NCBI GenBank assembly: GCA_023402845.1
Contig: JAEYFP010000056.1
Span: forward strand, 1-55,358
DNA length: 55,358 nucleotides
Reading direction: 5' to 3'
Origin: Bacillota bacterium
Lineage (GTDB): Bacteria > Bacillota > Clostridia > Lachnospirales > Lachnospiraceae
In this document: positions 49,483 to 55,358 of the stretch, one piece after another
Position numbering within the stretch: the first letter of the stretch is position 1
Layout: each line of letters opens with the position of its first letter
Notes under the pieces: generated by a model
Told to the model about the DNA's origin: nothing
Database searches by the model: none
The model's input: only the letters and a program-made list of their open reading frames with translations
Translations under genes and position numbers: made by a program

Positions 49483-50746
49483 TAGTCATAAAGAACTATT
49501 ATATCGACTTAGGGCGGGATTATCGGCAATACAGAAATCAAAAATCAAATTAATTATTTCCATTGTACATATTTGTTTTATGCTTCTGACATGGTCAAAT
49601 CGAAATCATGTACTTTTTATGAAGGAGGAACTGCTTCCATCTGCCATAAACAGCTTTATAGGAAGACTATTTGTAGTTTTATATATGCTATCATCAACGC
49701 TATTTATTTTATACGCATTCAGCAATCCAGTTGAGGCCTGGAAAGTGAAAAAAGCATTTGAACGTATTGGGTTCTATAATCACGTTGGAACAGCTCCAAT
49801 TCTTATCAGTTTTTCTAATAAGGAAAACTTCTTAAAATACCGTTTTTATTCCGAAGGAGTGTCTAAAGAAAAATGGGAGAAAAATTTATACATGATAGAA
49901 AATACGCTGAATTTGACCATAGATTCAATTGGCTTTTCTAATAAATCATACCGGATTATAGAAGTAACAGCCTTTCAAGGTGTATATGAATATCCTGATG
50001 TAATTGTTTGGGATCGTACATATCTTCCGCTGTCAACCGATGAAATAATCATAGGTGAGAGTATACGTGGCAGATTGAATGTATCATTAAATACTTTTGC
50101 ACACTGGCTTATTGCAGGAGAAACCGGCTCTGGAAAAAGTGTATTGTTGAAGCTTATACTGATGCAGTGTATTTGTCATGGACATAAAGTATATATTGCA
50201 GATTTTAAAGGCGGAACTGATTATGAACCAATATGGGAAACTCGCTGTACATTTCTGACGGATGAAGCGGTTTTAATAGAAAAGTTGCATTCTATTATTT
50301 CTGAAATAGAAAATCGCAAAAGTATGATGAAAGGATATAAGAATATTGATATTTTTTACAATGAAACCGGAACTCATTTACCACGCATTATCATTGGTGT
50401 TGATGAACTTGCAGAAGTTCTAGATAAGTCCGGAGCTTCAAAAGAGAGAAAAGAACAAATAGCAGTTATTGAAAGCGCATTTTCTACTATTGCTCGTCAA
50501 GGTCGCGCATATGGTATTAACTTAATCCTTTCTATGCAAAGACCGGATGCCAATGTTCTTACAGGGCAAATAAAAAGTAATATCGGATATCGGATTTGTG
50601 GAAGATCTGATAAAACACTGTCACAAATTGTAATTGATTCTTCAGAGGCAAGTAAAAAAGTATCAAATCTTGAAAAAGGAATATTTCTTACAAATAACGG
50701 AGATCTGTTCAAAAGTTATACTTGTCATCCGGAAGAATTATTGTAA
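49442..50746 (+). CDS. FtsK/SpoIIIE-like DNA-translocating ATPase (TcpA-like)
   Basis: A membrane-anchored ATPase of about 434 aa. Two TM helices lie near residues 33-50 and 72-93, then a HerA/FtsK-type motor with Walker A IAGETGSGKSVLLKL, Walker B RIIIGVDELAEVL and the SMQRPDANVLTGQIKSNIG segment typical of TcpA/FtsK proteins of Gram-positive conjugative elements. ATG 49442 has AAGGAGG 6 nt upstream; the longer frame from 49313 lies within rep. In conjugative elements such proteins pump DNA. Here it probably moves the Rep-made single strand, or recruits it to a helper's channel (inference). Confidence 0.88.
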   Translation: MFQYNMKMRTHLFDSHKELLYRLRAGLSAIQKSKIKLIISIVHICFMLLTWSNRNHVLFMKEELLPSAINSFIGRLFVVLYMLSSTLFILYAFSNPVEAWKVKKAFERIGFYNHVGTAPILISFSNKENFLKYRFYSEGVSKEKWEKNLYMIENTLNLTIDSIGFSNKSYRIIEVTAFQGVYEYPDVIVWDRTYLPLSTDEIIIGESIRGRLNVSLNTFAHWLIAGETGSGKSVLLKLILMQCICHGHKVYIADFKGGTDYEPIWETRCTFLTDEAVLIEKLHSIISEIENRKSMMKGYKNIDIFYNETGTHLPRIIIGVDELAEVLDKSGASKERKEQIAVIESAFSTIARQGRAYGINLILSMQRPDANVLTGQIKSNIGYRICGRSDKTLSQIVIDSSEASKKVSNLEKGIFLTNNGDLFKSYTCHPEELL

Positions 50747-50778
50747 ATTTATTCAACATCACAAGAAAGGGGGTGTTG

Positions 50779-52128
50779 ATGGTAAGCTATCTCTCCATAT
50801 CCGATACAATAAAGATTTTACAAAAAATAGATGATTTATCAACCGAAGAAGCCTTGAATAAATTCTCAAATTTTGTTACTCTTAAACCGATAGATGAAGT
50901 GCTGGATGAAGTGGAAAATATGGAAAAGAAATATTATTTATCACAGCACCCCAATAAATTATATGAAGAGATACATGGAAATACGACACGCTGGCGGACA
51001 TATATAGTTGACAATGGAAAAAGAAAGCCCATCACTGCCGTAACGAAATCGAACCTTGAAAACAAAATAGTGGATTTTTACAAAAAAGCAGAAAAGAAAT
51101 CTTGTAATACTTTAGAGACACTATATCCTCTATTTCTTGCTTATAAGGAAAAAGAAACATCAATGGCAAATGCACATAAAATTAATTGGGCATGGGAACG
51201 ATTTTATAAAAACGAATTAATAACTCAAAGGAATCTTGAGGAGATAAAATTACCCGAGCTAAAGGAGTTCTTTCTTGATAAAATAGAGGCTTTTTCATTA
51301 AAGAGCAAACAGTTTAAAGAAATGAAGTCAGTATTGAACATGCTATATGATTATGCACTGAATTGTGAAATTGTCAAATACAATCTGTCTCGCAGTATTC
51401 ACGATATTTCTTATAAAAAATTCACCCCTGCAAACAAAAAAACTGCATCAGATCAAATATTTATTGATGACGAAGAAAGTAGCCTTATAAATATTGCACT
51501 ATCGCAATATAAAAGAACTCAAAATACGGCATACTTAGGTATCTGTCTCAACTTTACGCTTGCATTGCGAGTTGGCGAACTGGTTGCCCTCAAGCTATCA
51601 GATTTCTCTTCATCAGTGGTACATATTCAAAGACAGGAAGCAAAAAAGTATACACATTATAAGGATGGGACATTACATCGTTCGGGGTATGAAATAGTTC
51701 CTCATACGAAGTCTATTGAATCTGACAGAGAAATTCCGCTGACCAATGCTGCAAATTTAATTATATCAATGATTAAGGACGCAAATACGCAGCGGGGAAT
51801 TCAATCTGATTTTCTGATGTTAGATAGATCAGGTAAGCGAATGAATAATGATGCAATAAATAATGTGCTCCGCCGTCTCAATCGGATGATTAATACGAGC
51901 CAAAAAGGAAACCATTCAATAAGAAAAACCTGTATATCAAATATGAACGCTTCCAAGCTTTTATCAGATGAAGAAATACGAGGGTTTGCAGGACATAAAG
52001 ATATTGCAACAACCCAGAAATGTTATATTTTTGCAACAACCTCTTTGGATAACAGAAGAATGGCTTATGAAGATGCAATTAGTTCTAAGATGCCAAAGGT
52101 GTTCAAAGGTGTTCAGGTAATATCATAA
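50779..52128 (+). CDS. int: Tyrosine recombinase/integrase
   Basis: Integrase of about 449 aa, with an N-terminal SAM-like core-binding region (about 100-220) and a C-terminal catalytic domain. Catalytic residues are Arg in LALRVGELVALKL, HxxR in NHSIRKTCISN, the later His in GFAGHKDIATTQ, and Tyr nucleophile in KCYIFATTS. GAAAGGGGG lies 5 nt before ATG 50779. It ends 48 bp from the tRNA att repeat, and its last codons contain the right arm-type sites. It would integrate the element into tRNA-Leu(AAG). No excisionase is recognised. Confidence 0.92.
   Translation: MVSYLSISDTIKILQKIDDLSTEEALNKFSNFVTLKPIDEVLDEVENMEKKYYLSQHPNKLYEEIHGNTTRWRTYIVDNGKRKPITAVTKSNLENKIVDFYKKAEKKSCNTLETLYPLFLAYKEKETSMANAHKINWAWERFYKNELITQRNLEEIKLPELKEFFLDKIEAFSLKSKQFKEMKSVLNMLYDYALNCEIVKYNLSRSIHDISYKKFTPANKKTASDQIFIDDEESSLINIALSQYKRTQNTAYLGICLNFTLALRVGELVALKLSDFSSSVVHIQRQEAKKYTHYKDGTLHRSGYEIVPHTKSIESDREIPLTNAANLIISMIKDANTQRGIQSDFLMLDRSGKRMNNDAINNVLRRLNRMINTSQKGNHSIRKTCISNMNASKLLSDEEIRGFAGHKDIATTQKCYIFATTSLDNRRMAYEDAISSKMPKVFKGVQVIS
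52096..52115. promoter_or_regulatory. Integrase arm-type sites, right end
   Basis: Two abutting copies of AAGGTGTTCA (52096-52105, 52106-52115) inside the last codons of int. They match the pair at 46395-46416 in sequence and orientation. Confidence 0.6.
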
Positions 52129-52132
52129 GAAA

Positions 52133-52164
52133 AAATGAGGAAGTCCCTAAATCAGAGACTTCCT
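52133..52164. terminator. Element-supplied bidirectional terminator
   Basis: AGGAAGTCCCT (52138-52148) and AGAGACTTCCT (52154-52164) form an 11-bp stem with one wobble pair and a 5-nt loop. An A-run lies on the left (a T-run for minus-strand RNA). It ends int on the plus strand and the tRNA-Leu transcript on the minus strand. Confidence 0.75.
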
Positions 52165-52176
52165 TACATATTCTTT

Positions 52177-52202
52177 CGTGCGGAAGATGGGACTTGAACC
52201 CA
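52177..52202. repeat. Inner att site within tRNA-Leu(AAG)
   Basis: A 26-bp copy identical to 46316-46341, covering the 3' part of the intact tRNA gene and two bases beyond it. Confidence 0.9.
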
Positions 52203-52263
52203 CACAAGCGCAATGCTTACAAGATCCTTAGTCTTGCTCGTCTGCCAGTTCCGACACTTCCGC
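52179..52263 (-). tRNA. tRNA-Leu (anticodon AAG)
   Basis: Minus strand: acceptor GCGGAAG/CTTCCGC, discriminator A, D-arm with GGCAGACG, anticodon stem CAAGA/TCTTG around loop CTAAGGA (anticodon AAG), long variable arm, T-loop GTTCAAG. No encoded CCA. It is the integration target and remains complete after insertion. Confidence 0.92.
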
Positions 52264-52282
52264 ATGTCATCGCGACTTTGAT

Positions 52283-52311
52283 ATAATAACATCTTCTCTT
52301 ATAAAAAGCAA
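52283..52311 (-). promoter_or_regulatory. Promoter of tRNA-Leu(AAG)
   Basis: Minus strand: -35 TTGCTT (52311-52306), a 17-bp spacer and -10 TATTAT (52288-52283), about 20 nt before the tRNA 5' end. Confidence 0.6.
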
Positions 52312-52418
52312 TCCCTAATTTTAAAAACACCGTATGATTTTTTATAAAAAACTGATATAATGTCGTCAAGGCAGAGTCAGAATTCAACAATCAACTACAT
52401 TTAAGAGGATACAGACAA

Positions 52419-53051
52419 ATGAAAATCGGAATAATACAGGCAAGTTCTCAAAAAGATAAAAACCGGGCCTTAGAAGAAGGCCTTAAATCAGCTGTAGCAG
52501 ATCAGGGCTTTGAAGTAATCAATTTCGGAATATTCGAAAACGACAGCAGAACATTTTCATATATTCAAATCGCCTTATGCATCAGTCTATTATTAGAAAG
52601 CAACGCCGTCGATTTCATAGTGACCGGCTGCTCTTCAGGACAGGGAATGATGCTGGCCTGCAACAGCCTGCCGGGTGTTTTATGCGGATATGTGCAAAAT
52701 GTAACCGATGCTTATCTTTTCGGAAGGATCAATGATGGAAACGCCGTCTCCTATCCGCTTGGAACAGGTTTCGGATGGGCGGCCGAAATTAATTTTACAG
52801 CCACTGCAAAAGCATTATTTCAGGAACCGATGGGAATCGGTTATCCTCCTGAAGACGCAAAACGCAAAAAAATGGATACCGCATTATTGAAAAGCATCAA
52901 TCTGGCAGGCAAAAAAACGATTACCGAGATACTTCCCCTTCTAGATCAAAATTTACTAAAAAAAACATTGCGGTATGAAGTCGTATATGACTATCTGATG
53001 GAACACGGAACCAATAACGAATTAAAAATAGTTTTGCAAGAGCTGCAATAA
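52419..53051 (+). CDS. RpiB/LacA/LacB-family sugar-phosphate isomerase-like protein
   Basis: A 210-aa protein of the RpiB/LacAB fold: N-terminal KIGIIQASSQKDKN, then the catalytic-cysteine region VDFIVTGCSSGQGMMLACNSLPGVLCGY, which parallels the GTGIG/ANK signature of RpiB with the Cys retained. It is longer than typical RpiB (about 150 aa) because of an extra C-terminal helical region. An extended -10 (TGATATAAT near 52359) lies upstream, with AGAGGA as RBS. It ends 2 bp from the convergent FUSC-fusion gene. The substrate is probably a pentose or hexose phosphate but unproven. Confidence 0.8.
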   Translation: MKIGIIQASSQKDKNRALEEGLKSAVADQGFEVINFGIFENDSRTFSYIQIALCISLLLESNAVDFIVTGCSSGQGMMLACNSLPGVLCGYVQNVTDAYLFGRINDGNAVSYPLGTGFGWAAEINFTATAKALFQEPMGIGYPPEDAKRKKMDTALLKSINLAGKKTITEILPLLDQNLLKKTLRYEVVYDYLMEHGTNNELKIVLQELQ

Positions 53052-53053
53052 AA

Positions 53054-54355
53054 TCATTCTATTTTTGCCAAAGCCCTGCTTGTCCGATTCGGCTCGTACA
53101 GTTTCTTTACTGTCTTTACAACTCTGTTAGAATCACCCGGTTCAATCAGTACATCATATTTACCTGCAATACTGCCGAATGTCACAATCTTTGATGTTCC
53201 CAGCATTTCTGCCAGATACTTAAGCATATGCTGCTTAGATGCATTCTTATTATAGATCTTCAGATAAGTATAGCCCTGATAATCGTTTGAATCATAAATC
53301 AGGATTTTATATTTTTCATGATATCCCTGTCTGCAAAGATCCTCATATAGTGCTTCTACTTTTTTCTTCTGTTCCAGAACCATCAGATAGAGCACATCCT
53401 CTTCCTCCGGCAGCTCCTTTTTTATGTAATTGCGGAACGGGGATTTCCTCATCTTTTCTACCAGACCCATATATACAGGATCTGCGTAATCCTGATAATA
53501 AATCAGCAGGGTATCCTCCACCAGGGAATTGACAAAGCATTCCATTCCCGCCTGTCGAATCTGCTCAATCAATTCCCTTGAACGCCGGCCGGAAATTACG
53601 TAACTTTTCAAATAACGATGCTCTTTGGGATCATAGAGTACCGCTCCGTCCATGGCAATGACCGGACATTTCAGTCGGATATCACCAATTACCTCCAGAA
53701 TAGAGGCCGGTGTCCTGAGTGTGGCAATCGTAAACAGAATGCCATCCTCCAGCATGCGATTTAACTCAATTCTGGAATAGGCACTTAAATTATCGTTTTT
53801 ATTTAATAGCGTATCATCCAGTCCCGACACAAACAGAATATCTCTTCTCTTTTTTCCGGGCAGACTGATACAGTTCATCCCCATCCCCAAAGCAATACCA
53901 ATCATTGTATCTAAAAATCTGTCCCATACAAACAAATAAGGATTCTGATCGGCAATATGATTAATGACAATGCTTAAGAATACAACACAGGAAAAATAGG
54001 AAGCCTGTTCCTTCTTGATGCATACGGTTGTGTATAAAATAATACCCGTTGTTACCGTCACCAATGTTGCAAAAATTACATCTCCATACTGACTGCCGTC
54101 CGGTATCAGACCGGCGCGCAGCAGGATGACAAGCAATCCATATAGTGCGCCCACCACCGTACCTATTGTACGCTGGATTGCCATTTTCTTTGTATTACTT
54201 ACATAAGTTTGGATACACCATAATGCTGCTAATTGGGAGTAAAAAACAATTCCGCTGTTGCCTCGCGCATAGGAAATCAAATAACATCCCCCTACTGCCA
54301 ATACTGATTTTACAATACGCAACCCGATAGGGGGAAACTTCCATTTTTCTTTCAT
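53054..54355 (-). CDS. FUSC-like membrane protein fused to a catalytically degenerate HAD domain
   Basis: A 433-aa fusion. Residues 1-165 hold about four to five hydrophobic helices resembling the FUSC/aromatic-acid-exporter membrane module. Residues 170-433 are Cof-type HAD-like. The HAD active site is altered: motif I reads SGLDDT, with Gly178 where the nucleophile Asp is expected, and the C-terminal GDxxND region reads TFGSIAGKYD. It is therefore probably not a phosphatase and may be a ligand-binding regulator of the membrane part. It lies 14 bp downstream of the cytidylate-kinase-like gene, same operon. Confidence 0.8.
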   Translation of the reverse strand: MKEKWKFPPIGLRIVKSVLAVGGCYLISYARGNSGIVFYSQLAALWCIQTYVSNTKKMAIQRTIGTVVGALYGLLVILLRAGLIPDGSQYGDVIFATLVTVTTGIILYTTVCIKKEQASYFSCVVFLSIVINHIADQNPYLFVWDRFLDTMIGIALGMGMNCISLPGKKRRDILFVSGLDDTLLNKNDNLSAYSRIELNRMLEDGILFTIATLRTPASILEVIGDIRLKCPVIAMDGAVLYDPKEHRYLKSYVISGRRSRELIEQIRQAGMECFVNSLVEDTLLIYYQDYADPVYMGLVEKMRKSPFRNYIKKELPEEEDVLYLMVLEQKKKVEALYEDLCRQGYHEKYKILIYDSNDYQGYTYLKIYNKNASKQHMLKYLAEMLGTSKIVTFGSIAGKYDVLIEPGDSNRVVKTVKKLYEPNRTSRALAKIE

Positions 54356-54369
54356 TTGTATAAAACCTT

Positions 54370-55014
54370 CTATTCATTTATATTTTCTCTGGTAATAAAT
54401 CCTTTTAAAAGGAGATACTCAACAATATAATCGATACTTTGATCATATGTCAAGCTGCCGGTATTCAAACACAGATCATAGTTGTATATACTTTCCCATT
54501 TATTCCCTGTGTGATACTGGTAATACTCTTTTCTGTACTGATCCATCCTGATGATTCTCTTTTCAGCTTCTTTTTCTGTAATATTCAGGCGCTGCGCTTC
54601 ATGCGTGATCCTCTGCATAAGAGGTGCATAAATAAAAATACGGATCAGGTTCGGATAATCCTTTAATACATAATCACCTGCTCTGCCAATGCAGATAAAT
54701 GATTCCTTCTTTACTAATTCCCTCAAAATCTTAGCTTGGTAATTGAATAAGTTCTCACTGGACTTAAAATCATTGCTCTCTGGAGGAATTAATTCTCCGT
54801 TGTATACCCTTTTGGATACCCTGTAGAGAATGCTGTTTTTCACGTGTTCATCTACCTGCGCAAACATCGCCTCATTGATACCGCTGTCGTCTGCGGCAAG
54901 TCTCAACAAGTTCTTGTCATATAATGAGAGATCCAGTTTCTCCGAAAGCCCTTTGCCGATACTGGTCGCTCCGCTTCCGCATGTTCTGGTCAGTGCAATT
55001 ACATAATTTTTCAT
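54370..55014 (-). CDS. Cytidylate kinase-like protein
   Basis: A P-loop kinase of about 214 aa from the cytidylate-kinase-like family. It has ALTRTCGSGATSIGKGLSEKL at residues 5-25, an FICIGRAGDYVL segment, and the LID-like RLNITEKEAEKRIIRMDQYR. True Cmk is a housekeeping enzyme with a different N-terminus; this paralogue type is common in Clostridia with unknown substrate. ATG 55014 is preferred, with AAAGGA 11-12 nt upstream; upstream in-frame ATG and start codons lie too near that RBS. Confidence 0.8.
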   Translation of the reverse strand: MKNYVIALTRTCGSGATSIGKGLSEKLDLSLYDKNLLRLAADDSGINEAMFAQVDEHVKNSILYRVSKRVYNGELIPPESNDFKSSENLFNYQAKILRELVKKESFICIGRAGDYVLKDYPNLIRIFIYAPLMQRITHEAQRLNITEKEAEKRIIRMDQYRKEYYQYHTGNKWESIYNYDLCLNTGSLTYDQSIDYIVEYLLLKGFITRENINE

Positions 55015-55332
55015 AGTTATATCCATTCCTTTCGCTTCGCTCAAGGCACAAAACGTTATGAAAAACGTTGGCTCTTGGCGAGTTCTTTTTTATAATTGTT
55101 ACATAGGGATACTCGGTACACTACAAATCACGGGGAGGTGAGTGGGCTGTCCGGATTGCCGGATGACCGTATTGTTATATGTGTAGAATGCTTTTTCAAG
55201 CACAAATAAGTGTGACTCGATCACGTAACCTTATCTTTGTTAAAACAACTCTCGTTTTAATCCTAAGCATTCAGTCAATGCCGTCTACTCCCTATCATTC
55301 TATTGAACCTTACGGTTCTGAAAGGAGCCCCT
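55015..55332. other. Non-coding region, possible IS110-type left end
   Basis: No gene is supported. It contains the minus-strand leader of the kinase gene near 55015-55090, and then about 240 bp with several short hairpins (for example TCCGG/CCGGA near 55160). If the next gene is an IS110-type transposase, this would be the element's left end, where such elements encode a guide (bridge) RNA. This is inference from the neighbour only. Confidence 0.3.
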
Positions 55333-55358
55333 ATGGCTTTAAAAATTGTGTATCAAAT
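55333..55358 (+). CDS. Start of a probable IS110-family transposase (partial)
   Basis: AAAGGAG lies 6 nt before ATG 55333, and the first codons read MALKIVYQ before the window ends. This N-terminus resembles clostridial IS110-type transposases, which continue into a DEDD catalytic domain, but eight residues cannot prove it. Only the strong RBS and start are directly seen. Confidence 0.45.

Larger units (their letters stand above)
46316..52202. mobile_element. Integrated CRESS-Rep element in tRNA-Leu(AAG) (about 5.86 kb)
   Basis: Bounded by identical 26-bp copies of the tRNA-Leu 3' end (46316-46341 and 52177-52202). Gene order: XRE-type regulator (-), DUF6809-like protein, frameshifted gene, small protein, viral-type origin, HUH-SF3 Rep, TcpA/FtsK-like ATPase, and tyrosine integrase next to the intact tRNA. 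It is markedly AT-rich compared with the flanks. There is no cargo gene of known function. It is best described as an integrative, possibly mobilisable, plasmid-like element using a CRESS-type replicon. Confidence 0.88.

Overview
The window reads as a chromosomal segment of a low-to-moderate GC Gram-positive anaerobe, most likely a Clostridia member of the Lachnospiraceae type. Supporting signs are strong AGGAGG ribosome sites, a dgt-dnaG-rpoD operon, the YesM/YesN two-component pair beside a CUT1 sugar transporter, a pyrBI pair with a zinc-binding regulatory chain, a folC-folE-HD-folP-folBK folate operon, and many DUF families common in that group.

Layout. 1-3.6 kb: ABC-F ATPase, PHP phosphoesterase and Cof-type HAD phosphatase (+). 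3.6-6.8 kb: sugar ABC transporter (binding protein and two permeases, -), divergent from its probable sensor kinase and AraC-type regulator (7.0-10.4 kb, +). 10.5-19.1 kb: a seven-gene minus-strand operon pheA, DUF815 ATPase, ppx, ppk, maf, a double-HAD fusion and a small acidic protein. 19.3-20.3 kb: DUF5050 protein. 20.3-24.4 kb: folate biosynthesis operon. 24.5-25.4 kb: small membrane protein and PH-domain protein. 25.4-27.5 kb: pyrBI behind a leader peptide and attenuator, with a palindromic repeat array between leader and pyrB. 27.5-29.2 kb: proA and RNase P RNA. 29.2-36.5 kb: dgt-dnaG-rpoD-trmK-nif3-like-nucleoside kinase. 36.6-39.7 kb: esterase divergent from a condensation-fold acyltransferase and DUF6320 protein. 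39.8-41.6 kb: AT-rich accessory patch with a possible toxin/immunity set and a gene remnant. 41.9-45.1 kb: small coiled-coil protein, SixA-CHAD fusion, membrane diguanylate cyclase. 45.3-46.2 kb: tRNA-Leu(CAG) and a FliD-like protein. 46.3-52.2 kb: an integrated mobile element in tRNA-Leu(AAG). 52.4-55.0 kb: RpiB-like protein, FUSC/pseudo-HAD fusion, cytidylate-kinase-like protein. The window ends in the first codons of a probable IS110-type transposase.

The most striking object is the 5.86-kb element at 46316-52202. It is bounded by 26-bp direct repeats of the tRNA 3' end and carries a tyrosine integrase with candidate arm sites at both ends, a TcpA/FtsK-like ATPase, and a Rep protein with the HUH endonuclease plus superfamily 3 helicase layout of eukaryotic CRESS-DNA viruses (circoviruses, nanoviruses, geminiviruses). 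Just upstream of rep is an 11-bp perfect stem whose loop displays TAGTATTAC, the nonanucleotide type of circovirus/nanovirus origins, followed by two TGTCGCA repeats. The second notable system is the pyrBI leader. It has a 39-codon reading frame with U-rich tracts, a central hairpin, and an intrinsic terminator whose stem contains the leader stop codon. This is the architecture of enterobacterial UTP-sensing pyrBI attenuation, here in a Firmicute-like genome and driven by a promoter whose palindromic -35 is shared with the divergent gene.
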